Assembly (NCBI RefSeq): GCF_002959965.1
Contig: NZ_PREV01000027.1
Span: 496,001 to 560,000, forward strand
DNA length: 64,000 nt
Source of the DNA: Microbulbifer pacificus
GTDB taxonomy: Bacteria > Pseudomonadota > Gammaproteobacteria > Pseudomonadales > Cellvibrionaceae
Direction: 5' to 3'
Position 1 is the stretch's first letter, and each line of letters starts with the position of its first letter. Of the stretch, positions 56,380 through 64,000 are shown one piece after another. The notes under the pieces were generated by a model, which worked only from the letters and a program-made list of their open reading frames with translations, did not search any database and was not told the origin of the DNA. A program made the translations under genes and the position numbers.

Positions 56380-57513
56380 TCAGTAGCTGCTGTGCGAGTT
56401 GTCTTCGATATATTCCTTGCTTACCCGCCCGAACATCTTGCGGTAGCACCAGGTGGTGTAGAGCAGGATGAGTGGGACAAAGATTACTGCGGCGGCAAAC
56501 ATCAGCCCCAGGGTCAATTCACTGGAGGTGGCATCCCAGAGCGTGAGACTGATATCCGGATTGCGCGACGAGGGCATCACAAAGGGAAATAGCGCCACTC
56601 CGGCGGTGAGGATCACACAGGTCACCGTGAGCGCGCTGGAGAGAAAAACCAGCACGCTTTCTGCCCGTGACAGCAGCCAGGTGGCCGCCGCCATGAGGAG
56701 ACCCAATAGCGGGATGGTCCACAGCAGGGGATAGGTCTGATAGTTGGCCTGCCAGCCACTGTTGCCGTAGGCCACGGACTTCATCAGTGGATTGATTTTT
56801 TCGCCGAGGGGCTTGATGTCGACAATGCGCATACCATCGATACCGACGAGCAGCCAGATTCCCGCCAGTACAAACAACACGATGACCGCAAGCGCGGTGA
56901 TTTGCGTAGCCTGTTGAGCGCGGCTGTGTAACAGGCCACGGGTTTTGAGTTGCAGCCAGGCGCCGCCGTGCATGGCCAACATGGCCACGGACAGCAGTCC
57001 GCAGATCAGCGCGAAGGGATGCAGCAGCTGCCAGAAGTTGCCGTGGTAACTGGGGCGCAACAGGTCATCCAGATCAAATGGCAGGCCCAGCATCAGATTC
57101 CCGAATGCCACGCCAAAAATAAGTGGCGGTACCAGGCCACCGATAGTGAGCCCCCAGTCCCACAGATTACGCCAGCGTGGATCGTCGACTTTGGAGCGGT
57201 AGTCAAAGCCTACAGGCCTGAAAAACAGCGCGCACAGCGTGATGATCAGCGCCACATAGAGCCCGGAAAAGGCCGCCGCGTACACCATTGGCCAGGCGGC
57301 GAATATGGCGCCACCAGCGGTAACGAACCACACCTGGTTGCCTTCCCAGTGAGGCCCTACGGTATTGATCATCACACGGCGATCCATGTCGGTTCTGCCG
57401 ATAACTCGCAATAACATGCCCACGCCCATATCAAAGCCGTCGGTGACGGCAAAACCGATCAGTAACACACCGATCAGCACCCACCAGATGAGTTTCAGTG
57501 TTTCGTAATCCAT
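56380..57513 (-). CDS. cydB: Cytochrome bd ubiquinol oxidase subunit II
   Basis: CydB pairs with CydA in the high-affinity terminal oxidase. The 377-residue protein is full length with nine membrane segments. It starts MDYETLKLIWWVLIGVLLIGFAVTDGFDMGVG and contains GPHWEGNQVWFVTAGGAIFAAWP. It lies 18 bases after cydA in the operon cydP-cydA-cydB-cydX-ybgE. Confidence 0.97.
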   Translation of the reverse strand: MDYETLKLIWWVLIGVLLIGFAVTDGFDMGVGMLLRVIGRTDMDRRVMINTVGPHWEGNQVWFVTAGGAIFAAWPMVYAAAFSGLYVALIITLCALFFRPVGFDYRSKVDDPRWRNLWDWGLTIGGLVPPLIFGVAFGNLMLGLPFDLDDLLRPSYHGNFWQLLHPFALICGLLSVAMLAMHGGAWLQLKTRGLLHSRAQQATQITALAVIVLFVLAGIWLLVGIDGMRIVDIKPLGEKINPLMKSVAYGNSGWQANYQTYPLLWTIPLLGLLMAAATWLLSRAESVLVFLSSALTVTCVILTAGVALFPFVMPSSRNPDISLTLWDATSSELTLGLMFAAAVIFVPLILLYTTWCYRKMFGRVSKEYIEDNSHSSY

Positions 57514-57531
57514 TACACGTCTCCTGTCCCA

Positions 57532-59106
57532 TCAGGTCTGTGAGGGTGTTTTTTCCGGTATCAGTTCGAAGTGATACCGGCCCGTGCCCAGGCTCGACGG
57601 GCCGAGGCGGGTGAAGCGCAGCATCAGGTAAATCTCCGCCACGGCGAGCGCGGAGTAGAAGGCGATGATGGCGGTGAGGCTGCCAATGACCTCTCCGCGA
57701 CTGATACTGGACGCGGACATGTAGGTCGGCAGTACTTCGGCGATGGACCAGGGCTGGCGCCCATACTCCGCGACAACCCAGCCACACTCTGCAGCAATCC
57801 AGGGCAGCGGCAGCGACCAGAGGCAGGCATAAAGCACTGCACGGCTGCCGGCACTGCGATGGCGCGCCGACTGGATAAACGCAGCAATAAACACCAGCAG
57901 CATAATAAACCCGGCACCCACCATGACACGGAAGGTCCAGAACAATGGCGCTACCCGCGGAATGGAGTTCTCCGCCGCCTGCTTGATCTGCTCATCGGTG
58001 GCGTCCGTGATGTTTTCCGTGTAACGCTTCAAAAGCAGGCCGTAGCCGAGATCGTGTTGCAGGTCGGAAAACGCATTTTTGGTTTCCTCGCTGGTGTCAC
58101 CGCTGCGCAGTTGTTGCAGTAGTGCGAACGCCTGCATACCGCGACGAATTCGCTGTTCGTTTTCCGGAAGAATGCGATCGAACCCCACCACTTCCTCATC
58201 GAGGGAGCGGGTGGCGATAAGACCCAGCGCCCAGGGAATCTGAATTTCGAAGTGGTTTTTCTTCTCTTCCTGGTCGGGGAAGGCGATCAGGGTAAAGGCG
58301 GCGGGAGGCTTCTGGGTCTCCCACTCCGCTTCAACCGCGGCGAGTTTTACCTTCTGTACGTCGCCCACGGTATAGCCGCTTTCATCGCCGAGCACGATCA
58401 CCGAGAGAATAGAGGCCAGACCGAAGCTCGCGGCAATGGCGAAAGAGCGCCGGGCGAAGGGAACATCGCGCCGCTTCAGCAGATAATAGGAGGAAACACT
58501 CAAGACGAACATGGCACCGGTGACGTAGCCCGCGGCCACGGTATGCACGAATTTCACCTGTGCCACCGGATTGAACAGCACATCGCTAAAGCTCGCCAGC
58601 TCCATGCGCATGGACTCGAAATTGAACTCGGCGCCGACGGGGTACTGCATCCAGCCATTGGCGATTAGAATCCAGAGCGCGGAGAGGTTGGAGCCGATGG
58701 CCACCAACCAGGTACAGGTCAGATGCTGAATCTTGCTCAGGCGGTCCCAGCCAAAAAAGAACAGGCCAATAAACGTGGACTCGAGGAAAAATGCCATCAA
58801 CCCCTCGATGGCGAGCGGTACCCCAAAAATATCCCCCACATAGTGCGAGTAATAGCTCCAGTTGGTTCCGAACTGGAATTCCATGGTCAGCCCGGTGGTG
58901 ACGCCGAGGGCGAAATTGATCCCGAAGAGTTTGCCCCAGAACTTGGTCATGTCTTTGTAGATGGTTTTACCCGTCAGGACATAGCAGGACTCCATGATCG
59001 CCAGCAGAAACGACAGACCTAACGTCAGCGGTACAAACAGAAAGTGATACAGCGCCGTCAGGGCAAACTGTAAACGGGAGAGGTCGACAACGGTTTCATC
59101 GATCAC
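57532..59106 (-). CDS. cydA: Cytochrome bd ubiquinol oxidase subunit I
   Basis: CydA binds all three hemes and oxidises quinol. The 524-residue length matches the long Q-loop form of E. coli type. Key blocks are [23 protein letters not shown], the [12 protein letters not shown] equivalent [14 protein letters not shown], the hydrophilic Q-loop around residues 250-380 and [18 protein letters not shown]. The start used is GTG 59106, right after the cydP stop; ATG 59100 is possible. Confidence 0.97.
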   Translation of the reverse strand: MIDETVVDLSRLQFALTALYHFLFVPLTLGLSFLLAIMESCYVLTGKTIYKDMTKFWGKLFGINFALGVTTGLTMEFQFGTNWSYYSHYVGDIFGVPLAIEGLMAFFLESTFIGLFFFGWDRLSKIQHLTCTWLVAIGSNLSALWILIANGWMQYPVGAEFNFESMRMELASFSDVLFNPVAQVKFVHTVAAGYVTGAMFVLSVSSYYLLKRRDVPFARRSFAIAASFGLASILSVIVLGDESGYTVGDVQKVKLAAVEAEWETQKPPAAFTLIAFPDQEEKKNHFEIQIPWALGLIATRSLDEEVVGFDRILPENEQRIRRGMQAFALLQQLRSGDTSEETKNAFSDLQHDLGYGLLLKRYTENITDATDEQIKQAAENSIPRVAPLFWTFRVMVGAGFIMLLVFIAAFIQSARHRSAGSRAVLYACLWSLPLPWIAAECGWVVAEYGRQPWSIAEVLPTYMSASSISRGEVIGSLTAIIAFYSALAVAEIYLMLRFTRLGPSSLGTGRYHFELIPEKTPSQT

Positions 59107-59337
59107 TTAACGCTCCTTGTCTTGATGACCTGATGTGGCGGGAGACAAGTCTGGCATTGATAGCTCTTTGTCGAGACTCGTTTCGACCCGGGCTTCAGGG
59201 AAAAAGCGGCTTGGTACAGATGCCGTTTGATCCGGGGCTTGAGAGAAAAAATGGATTTTGATCAGGGCGATCAGTATGAGCTTGATGATCAGAACCGCGC
59301 CGAGTTCGACCAGCAGGCGACGGTCGGAAAGCGTCAT
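59107..59337 (-). CDS. cydP: Putative cytochrome bd small subunit CydP
   Basis: The 76-residue protein starts MTLSDRRLLVELGAVLIIKLILIALIKIHFF, one basic-flanked membrane helix that matches the CydP type found in front of cydAB in marine gammaproteobacteria. The rest is a polar tail with low conservation. It abuts cydA and is the first gene of the operon. Confidence 0.82.
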   Translation of the reverse strand: MTLSDRRLLVELGAVLIIKLILIALIKIHFFSQAPDQTASVPSRFFPEARVETSLDKELSMPDLSPATSGHQDKER

Positions 59338-59738
59338 GGTACTTCCGCGTGTTGATTACTGTTAAATAAGGCGCTGCGCGGCGTAATTTTAGCAATGGCT
59401 GGCGATGAACAAGAATTTTGTAGCGTGAATTGGCGCAATAGCATTGGTTTTGGCGCAATAAAAATGCACTTTATGGTATCCGGTTACAGGCGATTTATTG
59501 ACTTCCAAGAGAGCGGGAAACGGTTGTAGGTGGTAGACCAGGGTGGGACATCGGCACAGCTTGCGTCGGACAGCGAGCTGGGAGAGGTGCTTCCTGGTAA
59601 TACCAATGTTGGGTATGGAGCCCGGTTTTCTGTGGAATTTCTTGTGTTACTATCACCACCCGGATTTTTGGTAAGTCCAAATTGGTCGGTCAGGAATATT
59701 GGTCAACCTTTCAATAATCAAAATAAGTGAGGCTGAGG
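59338..59738. promoter_or_regulatory. Divergent cyd / pectate-lyase intergenic region with a 10-bp direct repeat
   Basis: The only clear structure is TGGCGCAATA at 59431-59440 and again at 59451-59460, 20 bases apart, i.e. about two helical turns on the same face. This fits a dimeric regulator site upstream of the cyd promoter. No FNR-type TTGAT-N4-ATCAA box was found. The part next to the pectate lyase shows no recognised signal. Confidence 0.5.
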
Positions 59739-61064
59739 ATGAGCGTGGGTGCAATCGGTTTGTATCGCTTTTTTCCGGCGAGGTTGTGTGCATTGGCGGC
59801 GCTGTGGTGGCTGACACTTGCCAGCGCGCTGGTTTCGGCGGAGGTGGATCTCACCGGAGTATCCGGCTTTGGTGCGGATACACCGGGCGGTAGCGGTGGC
59901 AGGATATTCCGCGTCACCAATCTGGATAATCGTGGCGAGGGGTCGCTGCGCTGGGCTCTTGAGCAATCGGGGCCGCGAATTGTGGTGTTTGAGGTTGGCG
60001 GGGTGATTGACCTGGCCCAGGAAAATATCCTCATCACCGAACCTTTCCTGACTATTGCCGGGCAAACTGCGCCCAGCCCGGGTATCACCCTGATACGCGG
60101 CGGATTGAGTATTCGCGCACACGATGTGCGGGTACAGCATCTGAGGGTGAGACCCGGCGACGCCGGACAGCCGGCACGCAGTGGCTGGGCGCCGGACGGC
60201 ATCGGTATTTCCGGGCGCAACGCCTACCGGATTCATATCGATCACTGCTCTACCAGCTGGGCAGTGGACGAAAACATGTCTGCATCGGGCCCACGCACCG
60301 AGGGGCCTGGAGCCACCAGTCGTCAAGTGACTATCAGCAATTCCATTATTGCGGAAGCACTGGATTATTCCTCGCACCGCAAAGGCAAACACTCGAAGGG
60401 ACTACTGGTACATGATTTTGCCAGCGATATAGCGATCCTCGGCAACCTGTTCGCAAACAATGATCGCCGCAATCCTTACTTCAAAGCGCATACCACAGGT
60501 GTTGTGGTGAACAACCTTATCGTTAATCCCGGCTCCGCGGCGGTGCAGCTGGGCTACATAAATGACGAGTGGGAAGAAGCGGAATTTGAGCCGGCCAACC
60601 CGCGGGTTGCGGTGGTTGGGAATGTACTTCGCTACGGTCGGGACACCTACAGTGACCTGGCTCTGGTTTCTTATCAGGGGGATACCTATCTGGAAGACAA
60701 CCTGGCCTGGAACCTGGATGGTGACCCCATGAATATTGTGCAGGGGGATATTCACCAGCTGGAAGAAAGGCCCGTATGGCCAGAGGGGTTGCGTGCACTG
60801 CCCGCTGCCGGGCTTGAGCAGGTACTGTTAACCTCCGTCGGTGCCCGGCCCGGCGATCGCGATGCTACGGATCTGCGCATCATTGCCGAAGCGAAAACGG
60901 CCAACGGACGAATTATCGATAGTCAGATGGTTGTTGGAGGTTACCCGACGTCAAAGCCGACCTATCGGCCGCTACAAATTCCAGAAAACGTTGATCACTG
61001 GCTGACACAACTTTCACGAGAAATGCTCCAAACGCCGTTGCAGACGGCCACACTGGAAAAATAA
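59739..61064 (+). CDS. Secreted pectate lyase, PL1-like
   Basis: The 441-residue protein from ATG 59739 has a signal peptide (ARLCALAALWWLTLASALVSA). A right-handed beta-helix domain follows, starting SGFGADTPGGSGGRIFRVTN with RVQHLRVRPGD, HIDHCSTSWAVDENMS and VNNLIVNPGSAAVQLGY. These match the PL1 pectate-lyase superfamily found in marine polysaccharide degraders; it would cut polygalacturonate. A slightly longer GTG start at 59727 is possible. It is followed by a VOC gene and an esterase-like gene, a likely pectin-related unit. Confidence 0.88.
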   Translation: MSVGAIGLYRFFPARLCALAALWWLTLASALVSAEVDLTGVSGFGADTPGGSGGRIFRVTNLDNRGEGSLRWALEQSGPRIVVFEVGGVIDLAQENILITEPFLTIAGQTAPSPGITLIRGGLSIRAHDVRVQHLRVRPGDAGQPARSGWAPDGIGISGRNAYRIHIDHCSTSWAVDENMSASGPRTEGPGATSRQVTISNSIIAEALDYSSHRKGKHSKGLLVHDFASDIAILGNLFANNDRRNPYFKAHTTGVVVNNLIVNPGSAAVQLGYINDEWEEAEFEPANPRVAVVGNVLRYGRDTYSDLALVSYQGDTYLEDNLAWNLDGDPMNIVQGDIHQLEERPVWPEGLRALPAAGLEQVLLTSVGARPGDRDATDLRIIAEAKTANGRIIDSQMVVGGYPTSKPTYRPLQIPENVDHWLTQLSREMLQTPLQTATLEK

Positions 61065-61091
61065 GACGGGAAAATCGGGGAGTACAACACG

Positions 61092-61481
61092 ATGAAAATT
61101 GAGCACTTTGCTTTTAATGTGGCCGACCCGGTCGCGGTCGCAACCTGGTACGTCGAACATCTGGGAATGACCGTTGCGCGCAGTCTGGATAAATGGCCGT
61201 TTACCCATTTTCTGGCAGATTCCAGCGGTTCGGTAATGATCGAAATCTATAACAACCCCACTGACGAAGTCCCCCGTTACGAAACCATGAATCCGCTGCT
61301 TCTTCACCTCGCATTTGTGTGCGAGGAGCCGGAATCCAAACGGTTAATGCTGGAGCAGGCCGGTGCAACCTTTGTGGAGGAAGTGTATATCCCTGACGGT
61401 TCTCACCTGGTGATGATGCGTGACCCCTGGGGGCTCGCGATACAACTGTGCAAGCGCGGAAACCCAATGTTCGCGGTTTAG
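61092..61481 (+). CDS. VOC/glyoxalase-family protein
   Basis: The 129-residue protein has the vicinal oxygen chelate repeats: IEHFAFNVADPVAVATWYVEHLGMTV at the front and the matching half LLHLAFVCEEPESKRLMLEQAGATFVEE, ending LVMMRDPWGLAIQLCKR. The His and Glu/Asp positions of the fold are present, so a metal-dependent enzyme or binding protein is plausible. The substrate is unknown; context (pectate lyase, alpha/beta hydrolase) suggests sugar-derived compounds. Confidence 0.85.
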   Translation: MKIEHFAFNVADPVAVATWYVEHLGMTVARSLDKWPFTHFLADSSGSVMIEIYNNPTDEVPRYETMNPLLLHLAFVCEEPESKRLMLEQAGATFVEEVYIPDGSHLVMMRDPWGLAIQLCKRGNPMFAV

Positions 61482-61551
61482 CAGGTTGTTGCAAAACAAC
61501 CTGCTGGTTTCACTGCCTGCTCGCGCAGAGCGGTTGTCAGGAGAGTTACAG

Positions 61552-62592
61552 GTGAGATTTTGTCACGCAAAGGTTTCGCGACATCTGCCGCGGCACCGGG
61601 TCCCGGTGTTCCGCCGGTTCATGCTTCCCGTCGTTATGCTGTGTATGGCGCTGCCACCTGTCGCGTGGTCGGCATTGGCCTTCCCGGTGGACGACTCTTT
61701 TACCGCGGAGTCGGCGTTCGTTAGGGAGCACAAAAATTATCCCGACATCCGCATTACCCGGATTGAACCGGCGGCGGGGGTGGTTGTGGAGCGGAATCGG
61801 GTCTATCGCCAGATTGGCACGCGCGCATTGCATATGGACCTGTTCCGGCCTGGGGGTGCGAAACCGGAATCCCGGCGTCCTGCCGTGCTGCTCATTCATG
61901 GTGGCGGCTGGCGCTCTGGCAATCGCACCATGCAGGAACCTATGGCCACCTACCTCGCCAACCGTGGTTTCATCACCGCCACGGTGGAATACCGGCTGTC
62001 GCCGGAAGCGCGTTATCCGGCGGCGGTGCAGGACATCAAGACGGCGCTCTGCTGGCTGCACCGGAATGCCGGTGAGCTGGGTGTGGATCGCAAACGTATT
62101 GCTATTCTCGGGGCCTCGTCCGGTGCGCAGTTGGCGACTCTGGTTGGGGTGACTCCCGGATTGTCAGCCTTTCGCACAGAGGGTATGGGGCGCCTGGAGG
62201 CGTGTGAGTCTGTTGCGGCCATTGTCAATCTGGATGGTATCGTAAGCTTTGTCACGCCTGTGGCTCTGGCGCATGAGAACGATCCGCGCAAGAACCCTTC
62301 AGCAGCAGGCGCCTGGTTTGGAGGCCGCTTCGAGGAAGTGCCGCATCTCTGGCGCGAGGCTTCGCCGCTGGAATACGCAGGGAGTGGTTCTCCGCCGACA
62401 CTGTTCATCAATAGCAGCAAGCCGCGCTTTCATGCCGGGCGCGATGAGTACGTCGCGAGACTGACGGCGGCGAATGTTCAAACCGAAGTAATGACGCACC
62501 GCGAAACGCCACATCCATACTGGCTGTTTGATCCCTGGTTTGAGCCGACGGCTGAGAGGGTGGAAAACTTTCTTGAACGTGTGCTGAAATAA
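61552..62592 (+). CDS. Secreted alpha/beta hydrolase (esterase-like)
   Basis: From GTG 61552 (ribosome site AGGAG nine bases upstream) the 346-residue protein has a signal region (MLPVVMLCMALPPVAWSALA). The hydrolase domain has the oxyanion motif LLIHGGGWRSG, the nucleophile elbow ILGASSGAQLA (Ser) and a final His in RETPHPYWLF. This is the hormone-sensitive-lipase/BD-FAE pattern. It lies behind the pectate lyase and VOC genes, so it may remove acetyl or other ester groups from pectin. ATG 61621 is a shorter start. Confidence 0.85.
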   Translation: MRFCHAKVSRHLPRHRVPVFRRFMLPVVMLCMALPPVAWSALAFPVDDSFTAESAFVREHKNYPDIRITRIEPAAGVVVERNRVYRQIGTRALHMDLFRPGGAKPESRRPAVLLIHGGGWRSGNRTMQEPMATYLANRGFITATVEYRLSPEARYPAAVQDIKTALCWLHRNAGELGVDRKRIAILGASSGAQLATLVGVTPGLSAFRTEGMGRLEACESVAAIVNLDGIVSFVTPVALAHENDPRKNPSAAGAWFGGRFEEVPHLWREASPLEYAGSGSPPTLFINSSKPRFHAGRDEYVARLTAANVQTEVMTHRETPHPYWLFDPWFEPTAERVENFLERVLK

Positions 62593-62672
62593 CGGTCGCA
62601 ATGGGCGGATTTTGCTCGCTATACTCGCGCCGAATCACAGGCGTAAAAGCGAGGGGAGTAGAGGTTCGCGGA

Positions 62673-63728
62673 ATGCAACAGTCAGAACAATTTATCGACC
62701 TGCTCAAACTGCTGGTGCGCAGCCCCAGCGTGGTGGGCGCCGAGCACTCGTTTTTCCGGGTTCTGCAGCGCGAGCTGGAGGAGCGCGGCGCCCATGTCAC
62801 CTGGTATGAAGGCCTGTTGGTGGCCCAGGGGCAGCGTCCCCACAGTGCCAAGTTCTCAGCGCACATCGATCGCCACGGTCTGATCTGTACCGGTCCCAAT
62901 GAATTCCAGTACGCGGCTTTCGTCTCCGGTCACCGTTCCGACCTGCTTGGCAATTCCGTATCGGAAAAGCTGATGACCAAAATTGTGGATCGCTTCCAGG
63001 GCGTATCCGTGACGGCCTATGAGCCCTGGTCCGGGTCATATTTTGGCTCCGGGGTAATCCGCAGGGCCTATGTGTGTGGCTACCGCAACAACCTCATCTT
63101 TGAGGTGGCAGGGCTTGAGCATGTGGTGGCGGGCACACCGGTAGCGTTTACCGACCGCCTGAAAGTCAGTGATGGTATACTCAGTGCCCAGCTCGACAAC
63201 GTACTCACTGCCGCACACCTGGTGCATCTGTATGGGCTTGGCTTTCAAGGTACCGCGTTTTTTACCGCGCAAGAGGAGTCTGGCAGTAGCTGGCGTTATC
63301 TGCTGGAGTGGTTCCGCCGTTTCAATGGTGGCACCGAAAAATTGATTGTGGTGGATACCAGTCCCTATCCCGACCGGATCAGCGCGGACGCCCAGCAGGT
63401 GGTGTTGCGGCGTCGTGACGCCAATGCCGAGTTCCACCCCGGCACCACGGAACGACTCGCGGCGCTGTGTGATGCGCAGGGTATTACCTACAGCTACAAA
63501 GACACCTATATCGAAGCACAAAATCACAAGGCTATCGCCGAGGGACAGGAGCCCCAGTCTCTCGGGAGTACCGAGCTCGGACGGATTGTGTCGGCGTCGT
63601 CCGGATTTGTGCAGGGCACCACACTGCAGATTCCTACTACCGGTTACCACACCATGCAGGAATCGGCGTCCATTCAGGCCAACAGTGCATTCAGCGACCT
63701 GCTGTTTGCGATTGCCGCGGACGGGTGA
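62673..63728 (+). CDS. M42-type aminopeptidase/deacylase-like metallohydrolase
   Basis: The 351-residue protein has a peptidase M20/M42-like fold: LKLLVRSPSVVGAEHSF at the start, a metal-site His in FSAHIDRHGL, an Asp in SAQLDNVLTAAHLVHLYG, the TAQEESGSS catalytic Glu pair and a final GYHTMQE. The style resembles the M42-type peptidase associated with N-acetylglutaminylglutamine osmoprotectant genes, but no such genes are visible here. It starts at ATG 62673; the frame upstream is not conserved. Confidence 0.75.
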   Translation: MQQSEQFIDLLKLLVRSPSVVGAEHSFFRVLQRELEERGAHVTWYEGLLVAQGQRPHSAKFSAHIDRHGLICTGPNEFQYAAFVSGHRSDLLGNSVSEKLMTKIVDRFQGVSVTAYEPWSGSYFGSGVIRRAYVCGYRNNLIFEVAGLEHVVAGTPVAFTDRLKVSDGILSAQLDNVLTAAHLVHLYGLGFQGTAFFTAQEESGSSWRYLLEWFRRFNGGTEKLIVVDTSPYPDRISADAQQVVLRRRDANAEFHPGTTERLAALCDAQGITYSYKDTYIEAQNHKAIAEGQEPQSLGSTELGRIVSASSGFVQGTTLQIPTTGYHTMQESASIQANSAFSDLLFAIAADG

Positions 63729-63749
63729 TCCCCCAAGCGGGTAACCGGA

Positions 63750-64000
63750 TCAGAACTCATCGCTCATCTGGTAATGGTTGCAGCGATTGTTGCAGTAGGG
63801 GCGGTCAGAGCGGATTGCGCCGCTTTCCGGGTGTACGGTCAACTGTCGCTTTTTGTTGCCGTGCAGTGCCACCACATTCCAGTAACCGTTGCGAAACCGG
63901 ATGTTGGAAAACGAGTGGAAACCCAGCTGCTTCAGGCGCATTTTCACAGCGCCGGCACTCAGGGCAATTTCAGACGGTGTAGCCCCATCCAGATCGGGGC
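63750..64000 (-). CDS. PepSY-like domain protein, partial (cut by window edge)
   Basis: The minus-strand frame enters from the right edge and ends at 63750. The visible 83 residues contain TPSEIALSAGAVKMRLKQLG, FSNIRFRNGYWNVVALHGN and KRQLTVHPESGAIRSD, the helix-then-strands layout of PepSY/PepSY_2 domains. Two cysteines follow (PYCNNRCNHYQMSD) at the end. A short GTG start at 63947 is possible, but the frame has no stop before the edge, so the gene is probably longer. Confidence 0.65.
   Translation of the reverse strand, partial: PDLDGATPSEIALSAGAVKMRLKQLGFHSFSNIRFRNGYWNVVALHGNKKRQLTVHPESGAIRSDRPYCNNRCNHYQMSDEF

Overview
The window reads as the chromosome of a free-living, probably marine gammaproteobacterium related to Microbulbifer and Saccharophagus (Cellvibrionales). 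This is inferred from gene content and protein style: dnaE-accA, the block DUF3108-purN-purM / DUF2066-hda, a full thi operon, a cyd operon with cydX and ybgE, and a secreted pectate lyase. No rRNA or tRNA gene was seen.

Layout. Bases 1-5300 hold the end of a DUF1289 gene, dnaE and accA, with structured intergenic repeats between them. Bases 5.8-11.2 kb hold a secreted protein joining two discoidin domains to a di-heme oxidoreductase, then a TauE/SafE-type exporter and an aldehyde dehydrogenase that resemble a sulfoacetaldehyde/sulfoacetate pair. Bases 11.4-18.2 kb are a TPP-riboswitch-led thiamine operon (thiC-thiO-thiS-thiG-thiDE-thiF). Bases 18.2-23.3 kb, on the minus strand, are a nitrate-uptake operon (nrtA-nrtB-nrtD plus an outer-membrane porin), with a sigma-54-type promoter and a leader terminator that suggests antitermination control. 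Bases 23.6-39.6 kb are housekeeping and stress genes: a FadL-like porin, DUF3108-purN-purM, DUF2066-hda, sodC, a catalase-like protein with a di-heme cytochrome, a DUF885 lipoprotein, sodB, a coiled-coil membrane protein and a class I fumarase.

Bases 39.9-50.6 kb are a sedentary integron cassette array with 17 attC sites and no integrase in the window (CALIN-type). Each cassette begins and ends with complementary bases, so boundaries can be read exactly. Cargo is mostly small unknown or membrane proteins, two SUKH (SMI1/KNR4) proteins, two GNAT acetyltransferases (one frameshifted), a zinc-ribbon protein, an NTF2-like protein, a lipoprotein and a reverse-oriented parDE toxin-antitoxin pair with its own promoter. 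An IS3-family element interrupts attC site 16 with a 3-bp target duplication.

Bases 50.7-64 kb return to core genes: a second DUF885 lipoprotein, phhB, DUF1272, tlyA, nhaA, the cydP-cydA-cydB-cydX-ybgE operon, a pectate lyase, a VOC protein, an alpha/beta hydrolase, an M42-type peptidase and the end of a PepSY-like gene.

The most unusual non-coding signal is a set of five long, covarying palindromic elements in the first 14 kb. They display hexaloops of the ANGGAY type in hairpins, the signature of CsrA/RsmA binding sites.
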